A stretch of 64,000 nucleotides of DNA from Candidatus Protochlamydia amoebophila UWE25 (GCF_000011565.2 NC_005861.2:2170001-2234000); one strand, 5' to 3'. Shown: positions 52,713 to 62,311, counted from the first letter of the stretch. The notes: generated by a model from the letters alone, not told the origin. Numbers and translations: made by a program.

Positions 52713-52802
52713 CTATCTTCCTTTGTGCCGATCACGCCGGCTACGCTTCTTACGCTTGTGTTTCGCAATTTTGTATTTGCGCTTCTTTTTAACAGAAGAC
52801 AT
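52713..52802 (-). CDS. 29-residue basic AURKAIP1/COX24-type small protein
   Basis: A very short gene: MSSVKKKRKYKI at the start and RSRRDRHKGR at the end, with 17 Lys/Arg in 29 residues. The SVKKKRKYKIAKHKRKK pattern is that of the bacterial AURKAIP1/COX24 domain proteins, which in mitochondria (and some bacteria) are small-subunit ribosomal proteins. A strong GGAGAGGAT site sits right before the ATG and a terminator hairpin follows, so it is a real single-gene unit that ORF callers easily miss. Confidence 0.8.
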   Translation of the reverse strand: MSSVKKKRKYKIAKHKRKKRSRRDRHKGR

Positions 52803-52840
52803 ATCCTCTCCAATGCTTATTCATATTAGCCCTAAGTCCT

Positions 52841-52891
52841 GAGTTTATTTAATTGATTAACAATCAAAGTGTTTCCCAATTAAATAAACTC
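52841..52891. repeat. Long inverted repeat upstream of the small basic protein gene
   Basis: GAGTTTATTTAATT (52841-52854) and AATTAAATAAACTC (52878-52891) are perfect 14-bp inverted copies with a 23-nt spacer. It starts 39 bases upstream of the small gene's ATG, so it could be a leader structure or operator, or end the region beyond. Confidence 0.55.
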
Positions 52892-53157
52892 AAAACTGAG
52901 ATTGTCATTTGCTTAACTTTGTAAACATGGAACTAGTTTAGAAAAAAGAGGATAAAATGTAAAGATTAAGAATTTGAAACAAAAGTCTAATTGAAACACA
53001 CTAGATTAAGCATCTTCTCTACTTATCCCCTTTTCGATGACCGTAGTTAATAATGAACCTCTAAACTATTCTCTCTCAAACTTAGCATTTAAAAACAAGT
53101 TTATATAAAGTGCTCGGAAAACGTAATTTAAGGTTATTCTGGAACATAATGAATTAT

Positions 53158-53346
53158 CAAAAAAGAAAACACCGCTGAGAGGGACTTGAATTGGCTCGAT
53201 CAACACGTTTTGTTAACGTGGGTCCGTTTCCTAATGGTTTTGCTTTAAATTGCGTACAATTCAAGCGGTACCATTAGCGTCATGGTCCCTTAAAAAAAAT
53301 AAATATCGTTGATTGGCTTAATATTCAAATATCCCAATCAGCGGTG
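53158..53346 (-). ncRNA. Structured 177-bp element with inverted ends (ncRNA or MITE candidate)
   Basis: The ends are inverted copies: CACCGCTGA at 53170-53178 and TCAGCGGTG at 53338-53346. Further matching blocks inward (GGGA, TTGAAT, ATCAAC) build a long interrupted stem. Inside are two hairpins: CACGT/ACGTG (53205-53221) and CTAATGGT/ACCATTAG (53231-53238 with 53270-53277), the latter enclosing AATTG/CAATT. On the minus strand the closing stem is followed by TTTTCTTTTTT (about 53159-53169), like an intrinsic terminator. It lies 92 bp downstream of the glycosyltransferase gene on the same strand. No known RNA family is recognised; a short inverted-repeat transposable element is the alternative. 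It is not a normal tRNA. Confidence 0.45.
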
Positions 53347-53438
53347 AAAAAAATGGCTGAAATCTCAAACTTTGAGCTAAATCACTTACAAATTCATAAT
53401 AACCCATTTTTGCTTTTTTCGACTATAAACTTATCAGT

Positions 53439-54992
53439 TTAAAAAATTTGTGTTGAGGGAAGAGGGTTTGATTTACAGTCAGTGCATCTAAAAATAAAAA
53501 CACCTTTCACAACTTTTTGATTCTCATAAAGAAGGGGAAAAAGACCCATAAGTTCTACATGCTTGAAATAGTTTTTTAATTCATTTTGATAAAAGTCTAA
53601 CTTTTTTTTCCAATCACGCTCTAAATAAGGTTGGTTCTCCATCCAGATGAAGTAACCAGTTTTTCCTGCATAGTCATCCACCATGCTTGGCCAATACGAA
53701 AACTGATTTTGACGAGCATGATGAAGGTTAAGAAAATAGGCTCTTTGTTGCAGAGGGCCATAAAAACTTAAGATGCTGGTTGTCTGATATTTATCGCTAA
53801 CTAAAAAGTCGGTTAAAGGGTTATATTTGGCTTCTAATAATGATTGTTCTAACTGGTCCCAACCCATATTGTGTTTGAAAGGGTTCCACTTATACGTCAT
53901 AAAAATAGGCCGCCATTGAGATTGGTAAAACAGTGGAAAAGAAAAAAGAGACAAAACTAAGCATCCTGCAGTAGCTACTCCTAATTTCAACCATTTCTCG
54001 TGGCGACTTCCTTCGCAAGCAAAACCTGCTAACCAAACAATTGCTGTCGGATACGCAAAAACAATCCAATTTCCCTGAATTTTTTGAAAAAGTGACAGGC
54101 CTAAAGCACACGCTAAGCATATTAATGAAAGTCCTCCACAAAATAACAGAGTTTTTTTAAAACTTGTGTGGATAAGAGGCATAGGCTTCATTTTTTTTGC
54201 TTGATAAAACCAACTATAAAGTAACAATCCAAACAAAATTGGTGAGATTAACAGAGCTTGAATCACTAAGAATTCAAAAAAATTCCCGCCTGTTGCACCA
54301 TGCCCACCTTGAAGAGTAGAGAAAACATGACGGAAGGTTGCCCAATCATGAGAAATATTCCACCAAAAACTTGGTAAAAGACCCATTAGAGAAACACAAA
54401 TCCCACTTACAAGCCTTGTCAAAGAAAGTTGAGGAAACCAAAGATATTGACTGATGAGAAAAAATACCCAAAAAAAATAGATGGGCCATTTAAATAAAGC
54501 TCCAGCCATTAAACATAAACCAACCAAAAAAGGAGAAGGGCTAAGATTTTTCCGCAAAGCTCTCACAACAATTATGCATGCTAATGTCCAAAAAATTAAG
54601 CACCCTCCATCCGTAATGGCAAGAAAAGATCCTAACAAACCGATAGGAGAAAAAGCCATGACAATTCCACTCCAAAAGGCTGTTCTAGGCTTTAATCCAG
54701 CTTCTAACGCTAAAACAAATACTAAATAAGTCTGTAAAAATGACCATATTAAAGAAAAAAAACGAATTCCTAATTCTGTTTGCCCCCACAACTGTGTCCC
54801 TAACCAAATTTGCCAAGCAACGCCAGGGGGTTTACTGTAGTAACCCCAATCAAGCTTTTGGCTCCAAGTCCAATATTGAGCTTCGTCAGGTCCCAATCCC
54901 ACCCCACCCCAAATAATAAATCCGACGATGAAGCAGGTTTTTGCAATTAAAACCCAGATTAAGCGTTTAAAATAATAGGTATGAAGGGACAT
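53439..54992 (-). CDS. ArnT/PMT-type membrane glycosyltransferase
   Basis: GT-C fold transferase using a polyprenyl-phosphate sugar donor. About 10-11 hydrophobic segments. The first periplasmic loop has GPDEAQYWTWSQKLDWGYYS, with the acidic catalytic residue, and KPPG, as in bacterial PMT_2/ArnT-like proteins. 517 residues is typical. It could modify lipid A, LOS or proteins; the acceptor cannot be told. Single gene; the structured element lies downstream. Confidence 0.88.
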   Translation of the reverse strand: MSLHTYYFKRLIWVLIAKTCFIVGFIIWGGVGLGPDEAQYWTWSQKLDWGYYSKPPGVAWQIWLGTQLWGQTELGIRFFSLIWSFLQTYLVFVLALEAGLKPRTAFWSGIVMAFSPIGLLGSFLAITDGGCLIFWTLACIIVVRALRKNLSPSPFLVGLCLMAGALFKWPIYFFWVFFLISQYLWFPQLSLTRLVSGICVSLMGLLPSFWWNISHDWATFRHVFSTLQGGHGATGGNFFEFLVIQALLISPILFGLLLYSWFYQAKKMKPMPLIHTSFKKTLLFCGGLSLICLACALGLSLFQKIQGNWIVFAYPTAIVWLAGFACEGSRHEKWLKLGVATAGCLVLSLFSFPLFYQSQWRPIFMTYKWNPFKHNMGWDQLEQSLLEAKYNPLTDFLVSDKYQTTSILSFYGPLQQRAYFLNLHHARQNQFSYWPSMVDDYAGKTGYFIWMENQPYLERDWKKKLDFYQNELKNYFKHVELMGLFPLLYENQKVVKGVFIFRCTDCKSNPLPSTQIF

Positions 54993-55094
54993 TATATCCT
55001 ATAGAATTAAAAAAATTAAATTTAATATAATAACAAATTATTAATTGACAGTCATTAGTATTTTAACTTTAATTAATAATTATTAAATGAATGG

Positions 55095-55868
55095 TTAGTC
55101 TTGTCTATCAGGAAAACTAAAAAGATCTTCAATTGCTTGTTTTGTGACATCGCGACTAATTGTTGCAATAGAATCTGTTAAGGGAATGTCTTTTGGACAA
55201 ACCCTCACGCAGTTTTGATTATTTCCACAATCATTCACTCCCCCTTCCTGCATCAAAGGCCTTAAACGCTTTTCTTTTTGCGTTTTTCCAATCGGGTTTG
55301 CATTAAATAAGCGGACTTGCGAAATTGCCGCAGGGCCTATAAACGGAGAATGCATGTTAACTTGAGGACAGGCTTCGGAGCAACAGCCGCAAGTCATGCA
55401 GGTTGCTAAAGAATACATCACTTTTTGCTTTTCTGGACCAATATTTGGTCCTGGACCTTGCTGGTAGGTTCCGTCGACATCAATCCATGCATGCACTTTT
55501 TTTAAATTTTCAAACATGCGACTACGATCTACAATCAAATCTCTCACTAAAGGAAATTTGGTCAGAGGCGCTAAAGTAATAATCAAATTCTTTGTTTCAT
55601 TCAAAATTGGTTCAATAAGAGCTGTGCAAGCTTGCCGAGGATAAGCATTGATAAGCATTGAACAAGACCCGCAAACTTCTTCTAAACAACCTGACTCCCA
55701 TACGACAGGTTTGACTTTTTCCCCTTTAATATTGATAGGGTTGCGTTGGATTTCCATTAATGAAGAAATCACATTCGCATAAGGAATTAAAGCAAGTTCA
55801 AATTCTTCCCAATATTGAGATCCCGGTTCTCCCCGATATATTTTTAAAATGTATGTTCGAACCATCAA
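55095..55868 (-). CDS. sdhB: Succinate dehydrogenase iron-sulfur subunit
   Basis: Carries electrons from the flavoprotein to quinone. The [2Fe-2S] ligands are in CLEEVCGSCSMLIN with a later Cys. The [4Fe-4S] cluster is CMTCGCCSEACP, and the [3Fe-4S] region is CGNNQNCVRVCP. 257 residues is normal. Last gene of sdhC-sdhA-sdhB, 14 bases after sdhA. Confidence 0.95.
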   Translation of the reverse strand: MMVRTYILKIYRGEPGSQYWEEFELALIPYANVISSLMEIQRNPINIKGEKVKPVVWESGCLEEVCGSCSMLINAYPRQACTALIEPILNETKNLIITLAPLTKFPLVRDLIVDRSRMFENLKKVHAWIDVDGTYQQGPGPNIGPEKQKVMYSLATCMTCGCCSEACPQVNMHSPFIGPAAISQVRLFNANPIGKTQKEKRLRPLMQEGGVNDCGNNQNCVRVCPKDIPLTDSIATISRDVTKQAIEDLFSFPDRQD

Positions 55869-55882
55869 AAATCTCCTAGGTA

Positions 55883-57766
55883 TTAAATAGGTAAAATAAG
55901 ATTGGCAGGGATATTTTCTAATTTGGGTTTAATTTTTTTAGCCTGTGTATAATCTCTTTGAATAGGTTGGAGATGGCGTAAATCTACTTCTGCATATTCA
56001 ATGCGCGGTTCATCTACCTGATAAGTTGCTAAAGTTGTTTTTAACCACTCTTTATCATTTCGCTCTGGAAACTCTGGTTTATAGTGAGCTCCTCTAAATT
56101 CATTCCGTAAAAGAGCACCTTTAGTAATTACCATAGCAATCTCGAGCATAGGCCCAAACTGATTGGCGACAGCATATGTTTGATTAGCAAATTGCGTTCG
56201 ATCATCTAGCGAAATGTGTTGATATCGCTCTCTCAGTTCCTTCAATTTATTAAGGGTTTTTAGTAGGTCGGCATTATTTCGTTTAACTGTTACATTTGTA
56301 AGCATCCAATCAGATAATTCGTCATGTAAACGATGAATATTTTCAATACCCTTCCTCGATAATAAATCTTTTTTTATGTCTTGTTCGGCATTTAAAGCTG
56401 ATTCAAAAACTGAAGATGGAGTTTCTCGATAAGAATGGGTTAATTGATCTAAATATCTAGGTACTTCTTGCCCGGCAACAAGCCCACTGAAAATACAAGA
56501 GAGTAGCGCGTTGGCTCCTAATCGATTAGCTCCATGATATTGGTAATCTGATTCGCCAACATTAAAACATCCATGTAAATTAGTCATTTGTCTAAAACGA
56601 TCAAACCGATCGTGATCATCCGCAGCTGGCCAATCAACCCACGCCCCCCCCATTGTATAATGCATAGCAGGGAAAATTCGCATAGGAACCTTTTTTGGAT
56701 CATCACCAGTAAATTTTTGATAAATTTCCAAAATCGCTTTAAGCTTTTGTTTTTTCTCATCCGATAGATGGGATACGTCGAGATAAACCTGCATTTCCCC
56801 ATTGATCCCTAATCCCATTTCGCAAATACGTAAAACTTCTCTTGCACCAATATCGCGGGGAACCAAATTTCCAAATGCTGGATATAACTCTTCAAGAAAA
56901 TACCAAGGCTCTCCTGTTTTTCCACATGGAATTTCAGTTCCATCCGCTTTTTTTATCTGTTTAGAAGAATCTCCATAAACCCAAATGCGTCCTCCTTCCC
57001 CACGGGCAGATTCTGACATTAATCGGAGTTTATCATGCCCCGGAATAGCTGTTGGATGAATTTGGATAAATTCTCCATTCGCATAAATCATGCCTTGTTT
57101 AAATAAACGACCATTAGCAGCTCCAGTACAAAACGTGGAATTTGTCGATTTTTTAAAAATCATTCCAATTCCTCCCGTTGCTATCACAACAGCATCGGCT
57201 TTTAGCACATCTAACTTCATGTTAAAAAGATCCATCATGACAATACCTCTAGCGAGTCCTTGTTCATCTAAGATCAGACGCATAAATTCATGAGATTCAA
57301 ATTTTTCAACTCTCCCCATCACTTCGTATTTTCTAACTTGCTCATCTAGAGCATAAAGCAGCTGCTGTCCAGTAGAAGCACCACAAAAAGCGGTTCGATT
57401 ATAAAGCGTGCCTCCAAAGCGTCTAAAATCTAAATTTCCTTCCGAAGTTCGATTGAAAGGACACCCAAACCGTGCCATCATCTGAATAATTGCTGGAGCT
57501 GCTAAACACATTTCTAAAACAGGAGGTTGGTTAGCTAAAAAGTCACCTCCTTTAATCGTGTCATAGGCATGAATCAAAGGAGAATCATCTTCTCCTTTTA
57601 AATTCATCGCTGCGTTAATTCCTCCTTGAGCACATACAGAATGAGAGCGTTTCACTTTTGTGACTGAGACGATTTTGACATTGCAACCATTTTCTGCGAG
57701 TTTCATAGCCGTAGAAAGCCCTGATAATCCCCCTCCAACCACGATTACTTCTTTAGCTTTAGACAT
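55883..57766 (-). CDS. sdhA: Succinate dehydrogenase flavoprotein subunit
   Basis: Oxidises succinate to fumarate with covalent FAD. The N-terminal VVGGGLSGLSTAMKLAENG, the histidyl-FAD region RSHSVCAQGGINAAM, and the active-site QIHPTAIPG and RGEGGRIWV blocks are intact. The C-terminal domain contains RNEFRGAHYKPEFPERND. 627 residues is the length of the Bacillus/chlamydial (class B) type. It lies between sdhC (14-base gap) and sdhB. Confidence 0.96.
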   Translation of the reverse strand: MSKAKEVIVVGGGLSGLSTAMKLAENGCNVKIVSVTKVKRSHSVCAQGGINAAMNLKGEDDSPLIHAYDTIKGGDFLANQPPVLEMCLAAPAIIQMMARFGCPFNRTSEGNLDFRRFGGTLYNRTAFCGASTGQQLLYALDEQVRKYEVMGRVEKFESHEFMRLILDEQGLARGIVMMDLFNMKLDVLKADAVVIATGGIGMIFKKSTNSTFCTGAANGRLFKQGMIYANGEFIQIHPTAIPGHDKLRLMSESARGEGGRIWVYGDSSKQIKKADGTEIPCGKTGEPWYFLEELYPAFGNLVPRDIGAREVLRICEMGLGINGEMQVYLDVSHLSDEKKQKLKAILEIYQKFTGDDPKKVPMRIFPAMHYTMGGAWVDWPAADDHDRFDRFRQMTNLHGCFNVGESDYQYHGANRLGANALLSCIFSGLVAGQEVPRYLDQLTHSYRETPSSVFESALNAEQDIKKDLLSRKGIENIHRLHDELSDWMLTNVTVKRNNADLLKTLNKLKELRERYQHISLDDRTQFANQTYAVANQFGPMLEIAMVITKGALLRNEFRGAHYKPEFPERNDKEWLKTTLATYQVDEPRIEYAEVDLRHLQPIQRDYTQAKKIKPKLENIPANLILPI

Positions 57767-57780
57767 CTTACCAATTCCTA

Positions 57781-58743
57781 TTAATGTGAGAGATTAAACC
57801 AATATGTGCCCCAAATCGCCGCAAACCCCAAAAAAGCAATCATGATCATCAGTAAAGTAGCCATTTTCCTCATAAAATTTTGAGATCTAGCAGTCAAAGA
57901 AATCCCCCAGGTGATCATAAATGTCCAAAGTCCATTAAAAGCGTGAAAACAAGCAGCAATCACAAGACCAGAATACAAAAAAATCATGATTGGTTTTTTG
58001 AAAGTATCTCTTACAATTAATAATTCAGCGATACCAAAAGTTTTTGATGCGGCCACTAACTGATTTGCGTTTATATGTAAACTTTCAAAAGCCTCTACCC
58101 AAGCTTTTTCTTCGCGATTTTTCTGAGCTGCAATTAATTGCTCAGGAGTTTCTTCCAAAGCAACTAAAGGACCTAAATGGGAGAAAATAGTTTGTTTTAT
58201 CTCTTGAATTTGCGATTGAGAGTAGAGATCAAATCCTAGTCTTTTAGAAAGGGTGTACAAACCATTATCTTTTTCCAAGCGAACGAGATAATAATGTTGA
58301 GTGTCCAATTGAGCAGTTACTGGATATTCTAAAAAACGCATATGAATGACATGAGCCACAATTCCAAACAATAAAATCCACGAAGTAATTCTTTGCCATG
58401 TATAGGCATGATTGCGAAAATGCCCTGGAAGAGAAGGTTGCGATCCATCAGAAGGCTGAGTATTGTATTTTGCCTGAAATAAATAATGAATGCCCCAAAA
58501 TCCATGAATTAAAAGTGGTAATCCTAATAAAATGATTTCAATCAAAGGTAAATAAGGTAATCCTTTTATCCAGTTGACTGCCGCTACAAAGCCACTTCCA
58601 TCATCTCCAATAAAAAGCGCCGCTTGAGAATTAGTTAGTAAATGTTCGATCAAAAATAAAACTAACCAAAGACCTGTTAAAGAATGAGCTCTTCGCCAAA
58701 TAAAAGCTTTAGGAATAGGAGGAGATTGATAAGTATAAGTCAT
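57781..58743 (-). CDS. sdhC: Succinate dehydrogenase cytochrome b subunit with a large insertion
   Basis: Membrane anchor of the class B complex, five hydrophobic segments. Likely haem ligands are His in RRAHSLTG, EHLLTN, HGFWGIHY, HVIHMRF and HAFNGLW. The ATG at 58743 (MTYTYQ) is preferred over a TTG eight codons earlier. At 320 residues it is far longer than the about 200 of Bacillus SdhC, because roughly 100 hydrophilic residues (about 150-250) sit between the third and fourth helices. This insert is charged and helical and has no known motif. Confidence 0.88.
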   Translation of the reverse strand: MTYTYQSPPIPKAFIWRRAHSLTGLWLVLFLIEHLLTNSQAALFIGDDGSGFVAAVNWIKGLPYLPLIEIILLGLPLLIHGFWGIHYLFQAKYNTQPSDGSQPSLPGHFRNHAYTWQRITSWILLFGIVAHVIHMRFLEYPVTAQLDTQHYYLVRLEKDNGLYTLSKRLGFDLYSQSQIQEIKQTIFSHLGPLVALEETPEQLIAAQKNREEKAWVEAFESLHINANQLVAASKTFGIAELLIVRDTFKKPIMIFLYSGLVIAACFHAFNGLWTFMITWGISLTARSQNFMRKMATLLMIMIAFLGFAAIWGTYWFNLSH

Positions 58744-58986
58744 GGGATACTCAAAAACGATTTCCAATGTTTTGAGTCTATATATACCTAGCTAGTGGAT
58801 CCAATTCAATTTAAAATTGATCATATATAATGATATTTTCATTCATTATAAAATCAAAATAAATTTATTTATAAAAATAGGAAATAATTAATTTTTACAA
58901 TCATTAAATGTCAAAAAATTTAAATATAATTTCAAAAATGGATCGTAAAAAAATATTTAACACTTTCAACAAATAAATTTATATCA

Positions 58987-59784
58987 TTAAATTCGAAATA
59001 AATAACGTGCATTTTCAGAAGTCGCATGTGCCACTTCCTCTAGAGAAATACCTTTTAAAGATGCAATCAAACGAGCTGTCTCTATGATATAAGAAGGCTC
59101 ATTGGGGTGGCCCCGATATTTTTGAGGGGCTAGATATGGCGTATCTGTTTCAATCAATAATTGGGACAGAGGAACTTCTTTTGCAACTTGCTGCAACTCA
59201 AAACTTTTTTTAAAAGTGACAATCCCACTTAGAGAGAGCATCCACCCTCTTTTAATGACCTCTTCAGCTTCTGCAATTGTTCCTGTGAAACAGTGTAAAA
59301 CACCTGGAGCATGACGACAGTCAATTCGATATTCTGCGTCAATAATTTCAAAAAAATCTGCAAAAGCCTCTCGACAATGAATGACTACAGGTAATCGACA
59401 TTCAAGAGCTAAATGCAAATAACGATGGAAGAAGTCTTTTTGAATCTCTTTTGAAGAGTAATCATAATAATAATCTAATCCTGTTTCTCCAATCGCTTTT
59501 AAATAACCTTTACGAGCATAATCTGCAATCGTTTCAAATGCTGCTTCACCTTCTTTTTGTACATTATTGGGAGGGGTTGCAGCCGTTTGGAAAATCCAAG
59601 GATATTTTTTGGAAAGTTCTATCCCTTTTTTTAACGACTCGGGATCAGTACAAATATTGACTATTTGATGAACGTGCTCTTTTTGCGCTCTTTCCAAAAG
59701 AACATCGATTTGTTCGTAAACAGGAGAACTTGTTAAATGGGCGTGAGAGTCAATAAATGAAAGAGAATAGCTCATTCTATCCAT
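58987..59784 (-). CDS. tatD: TatD-family metal-dependent DNase
   Basis: TIM-barrel hydrolase. Metal ligands are visible in FIDSHAHLTS (HxH), GETGLDYYYD (Glu), VIHCREAF (His), VLHCFTGT (His) and LIETDTPYLAP (Asp). 265 residues is usual. The frame overlaps the end of dsbD by 13 bases; starts at 59784 (MDRMSYS) and 59775 (MSYS) are both possible. It is translationally coupled to dsbD, matching the chlamydial order CT594-CT595. Confidence 0.94.
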   Translation of the reverse strand: MDRMSYSLSFIDSHAHLTSSPVYEQIDVLLERAQKEHVHQIVNICTDPESLKKGIELSKKYPWIFQTAATPPNNVQKEGEAAFETIADYARKGYLKAIGETGLDYYYDYSSKEIQKDFFHRYLHLALECRLPVVIHCREAFADFFEIIDAEYRIDCRHAPGVLHCFTGTIAEAEEVIKRGWMLSLSGIVTFKKSFELQQVAKEVPLSQLLIETDTPYLAPQKYRGHPNEPSYIIETARLIASLKGISLEEVAHATSENARYLFRI

Positions 59785-62015
59785 GCTACCTCTTTAGAAT
59801 TCAAAACTGAATTAATGTGTTCTTTGACAATATCAGAAGTGAGTACTTGAGGTAAAATAGTAGGCTCTTGCTTCTGATCACTTCCATAAAAAACATAGAG
59901 GGGCACACTATTGCGTCCAAATTGGCTCAAAGCCTCAGTAATCACTGGATCATTCTTGGTCCAATCGGCTATCATTTTAACAACACCTTTTTCCGAAAGT
60001 TTTTTATCAACTTCTTTAGAACCTAAAACGATATGATTGGCCTGACAAATCAAACACCATTTAGCGGTAAAATCAATCAGAACAGGTCTTCCTTGTTTTC
60101 TTAATTCGGCAACTCGTTCCGGTGAAAATACCTCCCATCCAGCCCACTCTGCATTTCCAATCTGAGAAAAAGTTGAACTATCATTCCACGAATCTTTTGG
60201 TAAAATAATAGCTTCTATACCCATTAAGATGAAGAATAAGGCGGTGACATAAGCGATTATTCGCTTTTTTGAACTTATAAGAGGATGACTCCCTTTCCCA
60301 TAAATCCAAGCTCCTATAGCAAAGCTCAAGAAACCAGCTATTAAGCAAATAAGAGAAAAAGTATTTGTCTGTGCACTAAATACCCACATTAACCATAAGA
60401 CAGTGATTAGTAAAACAAATCCCATAAGTTCTTTAAAAGTTTCCATCCATGGACCAGGTTTGGGCATAAACCGCAAAAAAGCGGGAAAACTAGCAAGTAA
60501 TAAATAAGGAAAGCACATTCCTAATCCAAGCAATGTAAAAATTAGTAATGATTGAAAAACAGGTAATGTGACAGCAAATCCCACAGCAGAGCCTAAAAAA
60601 GGCCCTGTGCAAGGTGTAGCAACAGCTGTTGCTAAAACTCCACTTAAGAAAGAACCCATGTAACCAGACCATTGAGTTGCTTTTTCAGCTTGCGTCTGCC
60701 CCGCCCAAGAAGCAAAAAACATTCCCCACTCAAAAAGTCCAAATAAACTCAATGCAAATATAAATAAAACAGAGGCTAAAATAACCACAAAAATAGGCTC
60801 TTGCAATTGAAATCCCCAACCCACAGCTTGACCATAAGCACGTAGAGTTAGCATTGCAGAAGCTAATAGCCAAAATGAGAGAATGACTCCTAAAGAAAAC
60901 ATTAAACCATGTTTGATCGTTAAAGAACGACTTTGACCGGCCATTTTAACAAAGCTCATCACTTTGAATGACATAACAGGTAAAACGCAAGGCATTAAAT
61001 TTAGAATCATCCCCCCTAAAAAAGCAAATAAAAGAGCAAGAGCAATTCCTCCTTCAAACTCAAAAGATGATGCTTGGGTTTTTTGAGTTTCCATTTCAAG
61101 CGTGGAAGATCTTATCGAGTGAGTGTCCAAATGACTGATTAACTCTTTTTCGCCAACTTCGTGGATTGGTGTATCTATATCAAAAGCTTGGACACTTTCT
61201 TCATTCCCTTGCTGAGTATGCACCACCAAAACACCTTTTAAAGTCTGACTTTTAGCCCCAATCTCATCGCTTCCTTTTAAATTGACTAAAAATCGCTGAT
61301 CTTGCTTAGAAGCAGCAGCAAGAACAGGATCAACTTTATAATCAATAACATCCTTTTCTTCAGGAAAAAAATAAACTCCAATAACGGGGTCAACATTTGG
61401 TATTTGATTCGCGTGAGGCATTTCAATTTGGACAATTCCTGATTTACGCACAGTTTTTACTTCTGCATGAAAACTGGGAATTTTCAAACGTGCTTGGGAA
61501 AAAAGAGTAGCCGTTTCAGTTTTTAATTTTGGCGCATCATTTTGAGTGACAACTTGAAGAGCTGTCGTTGTTGATCCTGGCTGACACGTAAGATCTGAAC
61601 AAACAAGCCATTTGAGTTTAGCATTCAATTGGAAAGTTTGTCCAATAGAGAGATTAGCAGGAGGGGTAATTAAACTTAGTAGGACAACTTCTCCTTCATA
61701 TCCAAATCCCACCATATCAGCCACCTTAAATTTTCCAGGAAAAGGCCATTGTAAAGGCCCCACTTCAAACCCGAGAGGTAATGTCCACTCAACTTTTAAT
61801 GGTATTCCCGCATCCCCCGGATTTTTCCAGTACACGTGCCAATCATCTTCGATTTTAAGATGAAGGGCAACCCAAAAAGGATGGCCTGGCTGAATTGTCT
61901 CTTCTTCTTGAATTAACTGAACTTGTACATGGGCAGAACCTTCGAATGTGGCAAAAGACGGTAGGGGGGAAGCAAACCCAATTAATAATAAAAAGAAACG
62001 AATATAATTGTTCAT
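59772..62015 (-). CDS. dsbD: Thiol:disulfide interchange protein DsbD
   Basis: Moves electrons from cytoplasmic thioredoxin to periplasmic partners. A signal peptide is followed by a large N-terminal periplasmic domain (about 25-305; contains CSDLTCQPG). A membrane domain of about eight helices follows, with the two redox Cys in NLMPCVLPVMS and VATPCTGPFLG. A C-terminal thioredoxin domain has KWCLICQANH (CxxC). 747 residues is larger than the E. coli protein (about 565), because the N-terminal domain is longer. Operon with tatD. Confidence 0.93.
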   Translation of the reverse strand: MNNYIRFFLLLIGFASPLPSFATFEGSAHVQVQLIQEEETIQPGHPFWVALHLKIEDDWHVYWKNPGDAGIPLKVEWTLPLGFEVGPLQWPFPGKFKVADMVGFGYEGEVVLLSLITPPANLSIGQTFQLNAKLKWLVCSDLTCQPGSTTTALQVVTQNDAPKLKTETATLFSQARLKIPSFHAEVKTVRKSGIVQIEMPHANQIPNVDPVIGVYFFPEEKDVIDYKVDPVLAAASKQDQRFLVNLKGSDEIGAKSQTLKGVLVVHTQQGNEESVQAFDIDTPIHEVGEKELISHLDTHSIRSSTLEMETQKTQASSFEFEGGIALALLFAFLGGMILNLMPCVLPVMSFKVMSFVKMAGQSRSLTIKHGLMFSLGVILSFWLLASAMLTLRAYGQAVGWGFQLQEPIFVVILASVLFIFALSLFGLFEWGMFFASWAGQTQAEKATQWSGYMGSFLSGVLATAVATPCTGPFLGSAVGFAVTLPVFQSLLIFTLLGLGMCFPYLLLASFPAFLRFMPKPGPWMETFKELMGFVLLITVLWLMWVFSAQTNTFSLICLIAGFLSFAIGAWIYGKGSHPLISSKKRIIAYVTALFFILMGIEAIILPKDSWNDSSTFSQIGNAEWAGWEVFSPERVAELRKQGRPVLIDFTAKWCLICQANHIVLGSKEVDKKLSEKGVVKMIADWTKNDPVITEALSQFGRNSVPLYVFYGSDQKQEPTILPQVLTSDIVKEHINSVLNSKEVAWIE

Positions 62016-62205
62016 TCAAACATCTCCTGGCTTTATACGGCTTATTGAAGCCTTTCAAATGAAGGGGGATGAAATTTCACTTTGCGTGAGTTTTGTTTAT
62101 TCTTTGAAAGTCAAAACTTTGATCAGTATCAAAAAATCTTCTGAAGGAAAATTGGCAAGCCCATTTTCACAAGTTGATCTTTTTAAAACAAAAACAAAAA
62201 ACTGA

Positions 62206-62219
62206 ATTTTCGCGAAAAT
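62206..62219. promoter_or_regulatory. ATTTTCGCGAAAAT palindrome between dsbD and exbB
   Basis: Perfect 14-bp palindrome with a CGCG centre in AT-rich DNA, in the 390-bp divergent gap (62016-62405). It may be an operator for either operon. A plus-strand frame over 62059-62205 has no ribosome site and is not called a gene. Confidence 0.35.
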
Positions 62220-62282
62220 AATTCAAAGTTCGAATCTAAGGTGAAGTCATCAAAAAATTCCTATTTAAATCTAGTTTTTATT

Positions 62283-62311
62283 TTTACAAAACTTGACAAA
62301 TAGGGTATAAT
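62283..62311 (+). promoter_or_regulatory. Sigma70-type promoter for exbB operon
   Basis: TTTACA (62283-62288) and a perfect TATAAT (62306-62311) are separated by 17 bp. They point at exbB, whose ATG lies about 95 bases downstream. Confidence 0.55.

Noticed and set aside
53170-53289. tRNA gene reading (TTCAAGTCCC and an anticodon-like stem)
   Set aside because: T-stem does not pair, acceptor arms do not match and the anticodon loop lacks normal residues; treated as a structured element instead.
62008-62205. Plus-strand frame of 65 codons between dsbD and exbB
   Set aside because: No ribosome site, overlaps the dsbD start, composition not protein-like.
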